64,000 nt of DNA, taken from positions 310,001 through 374,000 of the forward strand of contig NZ_CP020028.1 of assembly GCF_002240415.1 (NCBI RefSeq). Direction: 5' to 3'. The position numbers and the translations under genes are program-made. Position 1 is the stretch's first letter. Each line of letters begins with the position of its first letter. Under the pieces are notes generated by a model. That model had not been told where the DNA came from. It ran no database searches and saw nothing but the letters and a program-made list of their open reading frames with translations. Source of the DNA: Paenibacillus kribbensis. GTDB lineage: Bacteria; Bacillota; Bacilli; Paenibacillales; Paenibacillaceae. Of the stretch, positions 25,317 through 33,277 are shown piece after piece.

Positions 25317-26957
25317 GTCGCACTCTATACGAGTGCGTGGATTGAAATCGTCTGGCTGTAGAGGTCAGCGGACAGCGTACCTTGGTCGCACTCTATACGA
25401 GTGCGTGGATTGAAATTTAGATTAATCTAAGAAATGCAAATTTCAATACACGTCGCACTCTATACGAGTGCGTGGATTGAAATTGCACATATCCATTATC
25501 GTATTCGGTCTTATTTTAGTCGCACTCTATACGAGTGCGTGGATTGAAATGCGTTGCATTTTACTCAGATTCTGGCGTTTTGATTGGCGTCGCACTCTAT
25601 ACGAGTGCGTGGATTGAAATATCTTTCCGAAGAAAAAGGGAAATATTTCGCTATGGTAGTCGCACTCTATACGAGTGCGTGGATTGAAATTGTTTCACCA
25701 AGAACCTGGAACCACCGCGAAAATTGTCGCACTCTATACGAGTGCGTGGATTGAAATATACGGTACGTTATATTAGATCGAATCCGGGTTAAAGTCGCAC
25801 TCTATACGAGTGCGTGGATTGAAATAATACGGACGCTTTCTATGTACAAGAGCCTGGCGGTCGCACTCTATACGAGTGCGTGGATTGAAATGATTAATAG
25901 TCGAGTCAGGGGCCTTTTTGCGTTGTCGTCGCACTCTATACGAGTGCGTGGATTGAAATTCTTACTCCTAAAATGGTTGATTGGATGGCTAAGTCGCACT
26001 CTATACGAGTGCGTGGATTGAAATTGTATACGAAAAAAATGGCCATTTTTTTTATGTAGTCGCACTCTATACGAGTGCGTGGATTGAAATTCCCCCGTTG
26101 CTTGTTCGCTATCTTATGCCCCTATGTCGCACTCTATACGAGTGCGTGGATTGAAATCTGTATGAAAAAAGGATGATATTATTGTGTTCAAGTCGCACTC
26201 TATACGAGTGCGTGGATTGAAATCTGAAAATGAGGTGCCTATGACCATCTTTTGCAGTCGCACTCTATACGAGTGCGTGGATTGAAATAAGTGAAAAATG
26301 TCAAGTGGAATAGCGTAGAACGTCGCACTCTATACGAGTGCGTGGATTGAAATATATCTGTTATCCGTAATTCCTTTCGTAGAGACAAGGGTCGCACTCT
26401 ATACGAGTGCGTGGATTGAAATTAGGTATCGTAAAGGGTGATCCAATCGGCTACTACGGGTCGCACTCTATACGAGTGCGTGGATTGAAATCTGAAAATG
26501 AGGTGCCTATGACCATCTTTTGCAGGTCGCACTCTATACGAGTGCGTGGATTGAAATATGTGCTGGACGCTGTGGGCAGCTGGCATAAGTTTGGTCGCAC
26601 TCTATACGAGTGCGTGGATTGAAATATATCACCACTCATTTCCGAACATTATTTCAACGTCGCACTCTATACGAGTGCGTGGATTGAAATGCTGCCTCTG
26701 AATTTACTTATACGGTTCCGCTGCCAGTCGCACTCTATACGAGTGCGTGGATTGAAATTTCATCACCTGGGCTTATATGTTGGGTGGCGCTAGTCGCACT
26801 CTATATGAGTGCGTGGATTGAAATAACGGAGTTAAGTAGATAACCATCAACTTTTTTAGTCGCACTCTATATGAGTGCGTGGATTGAAATTCCGTCTCGC
26901 CGGATGAGTTTTTTGCATCAGCCAAGTCGCACTCTATACGAGTGCGTGGATTGAAAT
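25317..26957 (+). CRISPR. Type I-C-like CRISPR array, 25 repeats and 24 spacers
   Basis: The 32-bp repeat begins GTCGCACTCTATACGAG and ends TGCGTGGATTGAAAT; CGCACTC and GAGTGCG pair to form the handle stem. The GTCGC...GGATTGAAAT pattern is typical of subtype I-C. Spacers are 33-38 bp. Repeats 23 (26793-26824) and 24 (26859-26890) carry C to T at position 14; repeat 25 is canonical, and variants at the far end agree with the leader lying at 25095-25316. Spacer 14 (26224-26256) and spacer 18 (26492-26525) are the same sequence save one extra G at the 3' end. No cas gene lies in this window. Confidence 0.98.
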
Positions 26958-27112
26958 AGCACAGAATCTAATCCCCAACGAAACATGCGTTGATGGGTTG
27001 TCACAATGTATACAGCAACCCTCTTTGGCTACCTTCTTTTTCCTGTCTCCTGATCGTGGAACAAGATGTTCCCTCCCTAATAAATAAATTAAGCTACAAA
27101 GTGATTCAGGGA

Positions 27113-27148
27113 AAAAACAAAAACACAAGCACATGCGCTTGTGTTTTT
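27113..27148 (-). terminator. Terminator of a decayed minus-strand gene
   Basis: AAAAACACAAGC and GCTTGTGTTTTT form a 12-bp perfect stem; on the minus strand it is followed by TTTTGTTTTTT-like sequence. It sits just after the remnant at 27164-27310. The 155 bp between the array end (26957) and this hairpin show nothing else. Confidence 0.65.
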
Positions 27149-27163
27149 GACTTGACTATCTTG

Positions 27164-27310
27164 TTATTCTTGAATTTTTCTTGCGATTTCCATCAATTTG
27201 TCAAGAGTGGAATTGAAAGAAGAAACAGTATAGAAGTGGTCTTTTGTAATCAGATGAAGCCTTGTTCTGATTAAATAGAGTGATCCCCTTCTTTCCAAGA
27301 CAAGAGTGGA
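27164..27310 (-). pseudogene. Possible 3' remnant of a small gene
   Basis: The minus strand reads an open segment ending LHLITKDHFYTVSSFNSTLD and KLMEIARKIQE before TAA at 27164-27166, with protein-like composition and a terminator right behind it. There is no ATG and no ribosome site; the only start is TTG 27298. I take it as the end of a lost gene. The remaining 220 bp to the next gene are AT-rich and show no feature apart from its promoter region. Confidence 0.35.
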
Positions 27311-27534
27311 CTTTATTAATCAGGATGGTTATGTAAGATTACTAGTATGTTCTTATGACTAATAAAGCATGTTCAAAAAACAGCTATTATAAATTAGTTA
27401 GCTATTTTTTACATTTGTTTGTCTTCTCTTGCATTATAAGTTTATTATTGTAATTTTTCAATAAAACTATGGGCAATCCTACCAATATTATCATAGATAT
27501 AGTATAATGAGTAATTATTGGAGGTTATATTCTA

Positions 27535-27831
27535 ATGTTAGTAACAAGAAATAAAATTTCAGCATTTATTTTAAAAATTGCATTTTTTTCTCTAATCATT
27601 GGTTGTATTTATTATTATTCAGGATCTCATTTAAGTGAAACCGCTAAATTAGTCGAAGTTAAAGATGATTACTTAGTCATCCAGAGCGATACCTCTAACG
27701 GAGGCAAGATTAAAAAATTATATATATCATCAAAGTCCGTTATCCCTTCACTTGTGGTAGGAAAGGAATATTTTTTCGTGTCCGACCAAAGATATTTCCA
27801 ACGTCCATATATCCGTTTTGTAGAAGACTAA
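27535..27831 (+). CDS. Membrane-anchored hypothetical protein, 98 aa
   Basis: Not recognised. One N-terminal helix (ISAFILKIAFFSLIIGCIYYY, ~8-28), then a short outer domain of beta pattern (KLVEVKDDYLVIQSD, KKLYISSKSVIPSLVVGKEYFF), reminiscent of small OB-like folds. GGAGG lies ten bases before ATG. It starts the AT-rich accessory islet after the CRISPR array and has its own terminator. Confidence 0.7.
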   Translation: MLVTRNKISAFILKIAFFSLIIGCIYYYSGSHLSETAKLVEVKDDYLVIQSDTSNGGKIKKLYISSKSVIPSLVVGKEYFFVSDQRYFQRPYIRFVED

Positions 27832-27837
27832 AGTAGC

Positions 27838-27870
27838 AAAAAGTCGAAGAAAACTGATCTTCGACTTTTG
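27838..27870 (+). terminator. Hairpin terminator
   Basis: AAAGTCGAAGA and TCTTCGACTTTT around an AAACTGA loop. Confidence 0.8.
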
Positions 27871-28049
27871 CTTTTATACAATTTGGATATCTATATATTT
27901 TCTGTTATAACGTTAAGATTCAATGCAGTCCTCAGTATGTTGATAGGTTTATACTTTAATCTACGAAATGTACTATCACTAACCCCCCTCTCTTTGCAAC
28001 TGATATAGTCAAACTCGCCCTCATCGTCCAGTTGCTATACATCAACCAT

Positions 28050-28082
28050 AAAAAGGCCAACCAGCAGATTCTGGCTAACCTG
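28050..28082 (-). terminator. Orphan minus-strand hairpin
   Basis: On the minus strand GGTTAGCCAG and CTGGTTGGCC pair across an AATCTG loop and TTTTT follows. No minus-strand gene precedes it within the islet, so it may be left from a lost gene. The flanking stretch 27871-28170 contains no other feature I can support. Confidence 0.4.
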
Positions 28083-28170
28083 ATAATACGAAATAGCATT
28101 CTATTAGGTATAAAGTAACGAATTGAATTAGTGAATTAAATTAAAATTTTAGATTTAATATGTTGGTATG

Positions 28171-28299
28171 ATGCAATTTATAAGGATTTTAGACTGGTTC
28201 TTTCTGACTATTTATATCCTTGTGCTTTTATTCCTCTTACTTCGACATGTGAATAATTATATAATAATAGACGTAAATACAATAAAAAGGAGAGTTTGA
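28171..28299 (+). CDS. Possible 42-aa hydrophobic peptide
   Basis: ATG 28171 opens a frame for one transmembrane helix (FFLTIYILVLLFLLLRH) followed by a basic tail ending IKRRV, and stops one base before the ATG of the next gene. No good ribosome site is visible. Helix plus basic tail is the layout of small membrane toxins and leader peptides, but there is no other support. Confidence 0.25.
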   Translation: MQFIRILDWFFLTIYILVLLFLLLRHVNNYIIIDVNTIKRRV

Positions 28300-28300
28300 A

Positions 28301-28798
28301 ATGAGTGTAAATGCATTAACGAAAAAAATCATGTTAAGCTCTGCTACTGCTGCCCTGCTATTTTCTGTTGTGTCTCCATTTTCCGCTTCTGCTGCAAGTA
28401 CATCTGTGACTTCTTCTACATATAACGAATCCGCCAATCAACCGGAAGGTGTTGTGCCACCAGTAATTAACGGTGCTGATCCAAGTCTTAATGGAGATGT
28501 AACGACGCAAGGTAAAGTTTCCTGGACAATTAAAGGAATAAAGGCGGCCCTTAAATCACAGGCAAGCAAAATTGATAATGTTATAAAAACAACGATCGAT
28601 TGGCTTCCCGTAAGTGATAGTGTCAAAAAGAATCTTATTAATGTTGTCAAAGTCGATGCGCTAATAAAGGCTTTAGATGTGGTCACAGATTTCAGTGGCA
28701 GTATTGAAGATGCGCTATCACAGGCTATGCAGTATTTAGGTGTAGCGGGATGGTTAGCTGATATTATCGCTAGAGCTATCGGAGCAATATTCCTTTAA
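28301..28798 (+). CDS. Secreted protein with C-terminal hydrophobic helix, 165 aa
   Basis: Not recognised. A signal peptide with cleavage probably after SASA (~residue 31; LSSATAALLFSVVSPFSASA), a Ser/Asn/Pro-rich spacer, then lysine-rich amphipathic helices (VSWTIKGIKAALKSQASK, IDNVIKTTIDWL) and a last helix VAGWLADIIARAIGAIFL running to the final residue. AAAAGGAGAG precedes ATG. An export-targeted protein with membrane-active-looking helices, directly followed by a small membrane protein, resembles bacteriocin/immunity pairs, but no homologue is known to me. Confidence 0.75.
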   Translation: MSVNALTKKIMLSSATAALLFSVVSPFSASAASTSVTSSTYNESANQPEGVVPPVINGADPSLNGDVTTQGKVSWTIKGIKAALKSQASKIDNVIKTTIDWLPVSDSVKKNLINVVKVDALIKALDVVTDFSGSIEDALSQAMQYLGVAGWLADIIARAIGAIFL

Positions 28799-28816
28799 TA
28801 ACTGTGATTAACAACG

Positions 28817-29083
28817 ATGAATGACGGAGGAAGAATGGAAAAAAGAAAGTGGTATTTAAAGCCAATAGTCATAATTTTAATGATCATCATAGCCCCACCG
28901 ATAGGCTATTTGAATGTATTCTTCAATAGGAAGAAATTTGAACCGTCTGAACGCTTAGGCTACTTAGCGATAGCTACAGTATTTGCCGCCCTATGGTTAA
29001 CAAAATTTCTACCGAATTCATGGAGAATTCCCGCTATAATAGTTGTTGCACTTATTGGGATGTTCATATTCAGAAAAAAATAA
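28817..29083 (+). CDS. Small membrane protein, 82-88 aa (partner of the secreted protein)
   Basis: Not recognised. Three hydrophobic segments: IVIILMIIIAPPIGYLNVFF, LGYLAIATVFAALWLT and IPAIIVVALIGMFIF, with basic loops and a KK end. ATG 28817 has no ribosome site; ATG 28835 has GGAGGAAGA just upstream and gives 82 aa, so it may be the true start. It lies 18 bases after the secreted protein gene and before a strong terminator, so the two form a bicistronic unit. An immunity-like role is inferred only from this layout. Confidence 0.65.
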   Translation: MNDGGRMEKRKWYLKPIVIILMIIIAPPIGYLNVFFNRKKFEPSERLGYLAIATVFAALWLTKFLPNSWRIPAIIVVALIGMFIFRKK

Positions 29084-29096
29084 ATAGTCGAGTAAT

Positions 29097-29140
29097 AAAA
29101 AAAGCTCTGCTAACCTAAATTGGTCGGCAGAGCTTTTTTC
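29097..29140 (+). terminator. Terminator of the first secreted/membrane pair
   Basis: AAAAAGCTCTGC and GCAGAGCTTTTTT, with an inner ACC/GGT pairing. Confidence 0.85.
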
Positions 29141-29262
29141 GTTGATCATTTTGAATTTAAAGTAGATGGAGATAAGGGATACATTTGTAAAGCTTTCATT
29201 TTTCCCAACGTATCAATTTGCTAAAGCAGACACAACCCTTGCGGCTATAGTGAAATTAGTCT

Positions 29263-29577
29263 TTGACCGTGTTAGATATGGGAGGGGATTATGTTTTTTT
29301 GTTGGTTTTGGGTAACACTTCGACTGCGATTTCAGCCCATTTGACAGAGCCGTACGGTGAAGTCATACCTCCCACGAACACATCTGGACTTAGAATATTT
29401 ACATTTATACCAGAAAAGCTCAAAAAAGTTGCTGCAGACATTGTCTGTTATTCTTACCCACCAGCTTTTTTGGAATATAACATTCTTTCTTTCAATTTGT
29501 TCATGGTGGATGTGGTAAATACACTGAAACCGCCACAGTACTTTTACTTTTTTGAGGAGTTATTTAGAGTTAAGTAG
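29263..29577 (+). CDS. Doubtful ORF, 104 codons
   Basis: A frame opened by TTG 29263 (ATG at 29278), without a ribosome site, encoding a mixed hydrophobic sequence (DYVFLLVLGNTSTAISAH; YSYPPAFLEYNILSFNLFMV). It resembles nothing I know. It may be chance or a remnant. Confidence 0.25.
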   Translation: MTVLDMGGDYVFLLVLGNTSTAISAHLTEPYGEVIPPTNTSGLRIFTFIPEKLKKVAADIVCYSYPPAFLEYNILSFNLFMVDVVNTLKPPQYFYFFEELFRVK

Positions 29578-29692
29578 CAGCTAATAATTCTGGTGTGGTT
29601 GTTAGCAGTACTTATAACTCTGGAAATTGGACTACTTCAGATTTTTCCGATAGTATATTTGTGAAAAATTGTAATAGTTCTAACAATTTTAT

Positions 29693-29726
29693 AGGAAACC
29701 AATTATCCAAACTGGTTTCCTTTTTA
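29693..29726 (+). terminator. Hairpin with T run just before the lipoprotein gene
   Basis: AGGAAACCA and TGGTTTCCT followed by TTTTTA. It ends only seven bases before the AAGGGGG ribosome site of the lipoprotein gene, so it either ends an upstream transcript or acts as a leader attenuator. Confidence 0.7.
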
Positions 29727-29738
29727 TACTTCAAGGGG

Positions 29739-30374
29739 GTGACAGAGATCATTTTAAGAAAAACCAGTTTATGGATTTTAGTATTTGTAATTATAACTCT
29801 TGTTGCCTGTAGCAGTAATACTAAAGAGATGGTTACAGATAATAAAAATCTTAATCCTAGCAATAATGTGAACAATGAGACAAACAAGAGCAAAAGTGAA
29901 GAAAAAAATGAAAATCAGAACAATGAAATGAGCGAGCCTTTTTTAACGGGGACTCATTTTGAAGACCCTAACGCCTTTATTGTCTATGATTTTAAAATGT
30001 CTCACGATTCCTCTGACAACTCAGTCTCCTTTCGTGTAACTTATAAATTTGGAGACAAGCCTAGAAAATATATATTGGAAGGTAAACATCCATATTATTT
30101 CTATATAAGTGTTCCAGAAAGTTTAGCTAAATATTATACTTTACCTGAAACTATACCAGTGAAGGGTGAAGAATTAATTTCAGATGATGATAATCTGAAA
30201 TACCAAGTTGATATCAAAGCTTCGCTAAAAAAGGGGTTACCAAAAGATGTTATTAATTCTATAACTAATAAACCACAAGGATATTCCATAACTGTATTTG
30301 AAAATCCGGATTACCCGGCTAAACGTATAGTAGGTGTTTATGAGTTTGTGAGCACAATCCCTCCTAATATCTAA
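29739..30374 (+). CDS. Putative lipoprotein, about 209 aa
   Basis: Not recognised. A hydrophobic signal (SLWILVFVIITLVAC) ends in a lipobox with Cys near residue 26, followed by a long Asn/Lys/Glu-rich linker and a C-terminal domain of strand pattern (SFRVTYKFGDKPRKYILEG, YSITVFENP). The frame is open from 29574, but the terminator hairpin at 29693-29726 forbids an earlier start. No ATG precedes the signal: GTG 29739 lies inside the AAGGGGG site, while ATC 29748 or ATT 29751 are at normal distance, so a rare start codon is likely. Confidence 0.6.
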   Translation: MTEIILRKTSLWILVFVIITLVACSSNTKEMVTDNKNLNPSNNVNNETNKSKSEEKNENQNNEMSEPFLTGTHFEDPNAFIVYDFKMSHDSSDNSVSFRVTYKFGDKPRKYILEGKHPYYFYISVPESLAKYYTLPETIPVKGEELISDDDNLKYQVDIKASLKKGLPKDVINSITNKPQGYSITVFENPDYPAKRIVGVYEFVSTIPPNI

Positions 30375-30487
30375 ATTTAATTTCAGATAGGGCTTATATT
30401 AGTTTGCAACAATAACTGGTATGAGTCTTTTTAAGTAAAATTTATTGTTAATTAAATACTTTTCCTGAAATTAAATTGGCTTTTTTA
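30374..30487. repeat. 13-bp inverted repeat flanking 88 bp
   Basis: AATTTAATTTCAG (30374-30386) and CTGAAATTAAATT (30475-30487) are perfect complements. The interval is AT-rich and non-coding. It may be a long-range RNA stem at the lipoprotein transcript end or the ends of a tiny element. Confidence 0.45.
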
Positions 30488-30504
30488 ATTGATTTAATGT
30501 TCGA

Positions 30505-30581
30505 CAAATTTCCCCTTACTTCTCGCTAAAGAAGTTATAGAATTTACAATTGTTTGAAATAATTGTATAGGGGGAAATTTG
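30505..30581 (+). promoter_or_regulatory. Inverted repeat covering the ribosome site of the next gene
   Basis: CAAATTTCCCC (30505-30515) pairs perfectly with GGGGAAATTTG (30571-30581), the latter containing the ribosome site of the gene at 30585. Inner short pairings (ACTTC/GAAGT; TACAATT/AATTGTA) would extend the structure. As RNA it could hide the ribosome site; as DNA it could be an operator. Confidence 0.5.
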
Positions 30582-30584
30582 TTT

Positions 30585-31235
30585 ATGAAAATTTTCAAGA
30601 AAGTGTTCGTCCCTTTATTGGCATCAGTATTCCTCTGCGCAACTGTTTTACCTTCGGTGGGTAATGCTGAACAAATTACCAAATCAGAGGTAAACCTAGT
30701 TCAGACAGAAGTTATTCAGACTGATCGTGGTGAGGCGACTGTAACAACTAACTTTAATGATGACAATCATAGAATAACGACTATTGTTGAGAATGGAAAA
30801 ACAACTAAAATTGAGTTTTTCCCACAAGATCAAACTTTGCTGATTGACGGAGTAAAACAGGAGAACTTTAATGTTAAAGAGAGCCGTTCTGATTTTTCGT
30901 TAAATGCTGTTCCTTCAGGTGGAACCTTTGTAGGCAAGTTTGATTACTCGTATGATTGGGTGAATGTAGGGATAGTTTTTGCAGCAGGGATAATATCAAC
31001 GGTTACTAAAGCTCCTGTATCAACCATTCTTGTAATTATAGGTGCTGGAGCAAGTTTGAATACCCAATCTTATTATACGATTTATCAATATTCATATCCT
31101 AGAAAATGCGAAGCTATCCCCTACGCTAACCATACTGTGTTTTATCAAGATGCTTCACGAAACAAAGTAATTGGTACGGCTGACTCTGCGAAGTTCTTTA
31201 GTTCACAGCCATACCCTATTGGGTGCACTCCGTGA
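30585..31235 (+). CDS. Secreted protein with internal hydrophobic hairpin, 216 aa
   Basis: Not recognised. Signal peptide (VFVPLLASVFLCATVLPSVGNA, cleavage ~29), a polar strand-rich region to ~115, then a glycine-rich hydrophobic hairpin (WVNVGIVFAAGIISTVTKAP and STILVIIGAGASL, ~125-160), and a tail with two cysteines (one in RKCEAIPY, one in the terminal IGCTP) that could form a disulphide. Start ATG 30585, with AGGGGGA upstream; a TTG two codons earlier is less likely. It overlaps the next small gene by four bases. Confidence 0.75.
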   Translation: MKIFKKVFVPLLASVFLCATVLPSVGNAEQITKSEVNLVQTEVIQTDRGEATVTTNFNDDNHRITTIVENGKTTKIEFFPQDQTLLIDGVKQENFNVKESRSDFSLNAVPSGGTFVGKFDYSYDWVNVGIVFAAGIISTVTKAPVSTILVIIGAGASLNTQSYYTIYQYSYPRKCEAIPYANHTVFYQDASRNKVIGTADSAKFFSSQPYPIGCTP

Positions 31236-31402
31236 AAAAATTATTAAAACGTGATGCAAGTATTTTGCTAGGCTATGCAGTGTGTCTAGGAGTTTCTTAT
31301 GCACTGGGGTATAAGTTGAATGCTATGATGGTTTATACTTTTTTGGCTGGACTTATAACAGGGGAAATAATCAATTTTGCATTGTCAAAACGAGAGAAAT
31401 AA
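31232..31402 (+). CDS. Small membrane protein, 56 aa (coupled to the secreted protein)
   Basis: GTG 31232 overlaps the stop of the preceding gene as GTGA, so translation is coupled. The product has a basic start (KKLLKRDAS), two helices (ILLGYAVCLGVSYALGY and MMVYTFLAGLITGEIINFAL) and a basic end (SKREK). Not recognised. The arrangement, a secreted protein with a hydrophobic hairpin followed by a tiny two-helix membrane protein, repeats that at 28301-29083 with unrelated sequences. Confidence 0.6.
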   Translation: MKKLLKRDASILLGYAVCLGVSYALGYKLNAMMVYTFLAGLITGEIINFALSKREK

Positions 31403-31423
31403 AAAATGTATATCGAAAACGAA

Positions 31424-31515
31424 GTAGTCGGAATGGTGCTGTGCAAGCGGGGCGGTGGCGATGGGAAGCACCATCCGACTACGCAGTTGCGCATAGGTAA
31501 CTTTTAAGCTCAGAT
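31424..31515. repeat. Hairpin repeat element, copy 1
   Basis: GTAGTCGGAATGGTGCT (31424-31440) and AGCACCATCCGACTAC (31467-31482) pair with a single bulged base. The right part, GCACCATCCGACTACGCAGT then AGGTAACTTT...AAGCT, recurs at 42030-42078 in slightly changed form. It lies between transcription units. Confidence 0.6.
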
Positions 31516-31516
31516 T

Positions 31517-31566
31517 AAAAGAAGACTCCAGAACCACCTTGAAGTGGAACTGGAGTCTTCTTTTTG
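31517..31566 (+). terminator. Terminator at the end of the accessory islet
   Basis: AAAAGAAGACTCCAG and CTGGAGTCTTCTTTTT form a 15-bp stem with a T run. Confidence 0.9.
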
Positions 31567-31651
31567 TGCTTATTGGATACATAATCCTTTGCAGGCTGGT
31601 ACATCCTACAAGTCATATACCTGTTCGGCTTATTCGTAGAGGGGGATAACG

Positions 31652-33277
31652 ATGAAGAAAGTACACTTTCCCAAGCTGCCGAGATTACCGTGGAGCCGGC
31701 GGACGATTCGGGCTGCGGATCGTAAGACACAAAATACCAATGCTCTTAAAGGACTGCCTGAACCACCCTGGCTGGAACAGCCGCTGCGGAGCAGTCTGGA
31801 AAATAATTTGACTGCTTTGCGTGATATTTTCAAGGATTGCTCTGATATCGTTTATCGAGAACTAATGATTTCCCCTGAGCGCAAAGGGATGTTGGCTTAT
31901 GTTGAAGGCACGGTGAAATCGGAGGATTTGCAGGATCATATCCTGCGGCCTTTCATTTTGGGCATGATGCTTAAGGACCCGGAAGTCAACGGTACATTGG
32001 ACCCGCTGGATGAAACACGGATTTCTATGTCCCAGACCAAAACGATGGACCAATGGAAAATGGTATCGGCGGCAATACTGGACGGCAATGCCGCCTTGTT
32101 CGTAGACGGTACGCCTCGTGCGTATATCTTCAGTGCCAAGGGAGGCGTTCGCCGTGGCGTGGAGGAACCGCAGACCGAAGCGGTTATTCGCGGGCCGCGT
32201 GAAGGATTTACCGAGACCATCCGCGTTAATACGGCTTTGCTGCGTTTCAAGCTGAAAACCTCCAAGCTCAAGATGCACAGCATGACCATGGGAACAGAAA
32301 CCCAAACAAGTGTTGTACTTACCTATATCGAGGGCATCATAGATCCGAAGCTGGTGGAGGATGTAAAAAAAAGGCTCAGCGATATCAAAATAGATGGTGT
32401 GCTGGAGACAGGATACATTGAGGAACTGATTGAGGACCACCCGTTTTCACCGTTTCCGGAAATGGAATACACGGAACGTCCGGATACGGTTACCGCGCAA
32501 TTGCTGGAAGGACGTTTTGCCATTTTTGTAGATGGAACGCCCTTTGCCCTGATTGGGCCAGTCACGATGTGGCAGATGATGCAAGCGAGCGAAGACTATT
32601 ACGAGCGTTTTTTCATCAGTAATGTGGTGCGCTGGATTCGGTTTCTTTTTCTCATATTAGCCCTCTATTTGCCTGCATTATATGTAGCGGTCACAACCTA
32701 CCATCAGGATATGCTACCGACGACGCTCATTTTGAGCATTGCGGCGGCGCGTGAAACGATCCCTTTCCCCGCCTTGGTGGAAGCATTGATTATGGAGATT
32801 TCCTTTGAGGCGTTACGGGAAGCGGGGATTCGTCTCCCCAAAACGGTCGGCCAGGCTGTCAGTATCCTCGGCGCGCTCGTTATCGGTCAAGCCTCTGTAC
32901 AGGCGGGAATTGTGTCGGCCCCCATAGTTATCGTTGTGTCCCTCACGGGGATTGCTTCGTTTACGATTCCGCGTTTTAACTTTGCCATTACGATTCGCCT
33001 GTTACGGTTCCCGATTATGCTGATGGCAGGTGTGTTTGGGCTATTTGGAATCATTATCGCGACCACGCTGATCGCTACACATTTAACCAAGCTAACGTCG
33101 TTTGGAGTGCCTTATATGAGTGGTTACAGTCCATATAACCATAACGATCAAAAGGACATTGTTGTGCGTGCACCTTGGTGGAAAATGATCAAACGTCCTT
33201 CATGGATTGGCAATGACAACAACAAACGAGAAAAAGAGAAGATGAATGGATCACCCGCAACCGAGGAGGGATGGTGA
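31652..33277 (+). CDS. Spore germinant receptor, A subunit
   Basis: A 541-aa GerA/GerBA/GerKA-family inner-membrane protein of the spore. A soluble N-terminal region (~1-290) with LTALRDIFKDCSDIVYREL and the conserved EGIIDPKLVEDVKKRL, then a membrane domain with about five helices including IPFPALVEALIMEISFEALREAG, and a basic tail. With subunits B and C it senses a small nutrient and triggers germination. First gene of the operon; GGGGGATAACG precedes ATG. Such operons are made in the forespore under sigma G. Confidence 0.93.
   Translation: MKKVHFPKLPRLPWSRRTIRAADRKTQNTNALKGLPEPPWLEQPLRSSLENNLTALRDIFKDCSDIVYRELMISPERKGMLAYVEGTVKSEDLQDHILRPFILGMMLKDPEVNGTLDPLDETRISMSQTKTMDQWKMVSAAILDGNAALFVDGTPRAYIFSAKGGVRRGVEEPQTEAVIRGPREGFTETIRVNTALLRFKLKTSKLKMHSMTMGTETQTSVVLTYIEGIIDPKLVEDVKKRLSDIKIDGVLETGYIEELIEDHPFSPFPEMEYTERPDTVTAQLLEGRFAIFVDGTPFALIGPVTMWQMMQASEDYYERFFISNVVRWIRFLFLILALYLPALYVAVTTYHQDMLPTTLILSIAAARETIPFPALVEALIMEISFEALREAGIRLPKTVGQAVSILGALVIGQASVQAGIVSAPIVIVVSLTGIASFTIPRFNFAITIRLLRFPIMLMAGVFGLFGIIIATTLIATHLTKLTSFGVPYMSGYSPYNHNDQKDIVVRAPWWKMIKRPSWIGNDNNKREKEKMNGSPATEEGW

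Noticed and set aside
25102..25323. 73-codon minus-strand frame through the CRISPR leader
   Set aside because: No ribosome site, composition not protein-like, and the DNA is explained as leader with nested palindromes.
25868..26639. Several short frames across the CRISPR array with repeated residues
   Set aside because: They are translations of the 32-bp repeat; the repetition comes from the array, not from a protein.
26990..27274. 94-codon plus-strand frame after the array
   Set aside because: No ribosome site, cysteine-rich random composition, and it overlaps a terminator and a minus-strand remnant.
24750..31600. cas genes next to the CRISPR array
   Set aside because: None of the frames on either side shows Cas1, Cas2, Cas3, Cas5, Cas7 or Cas8 features.
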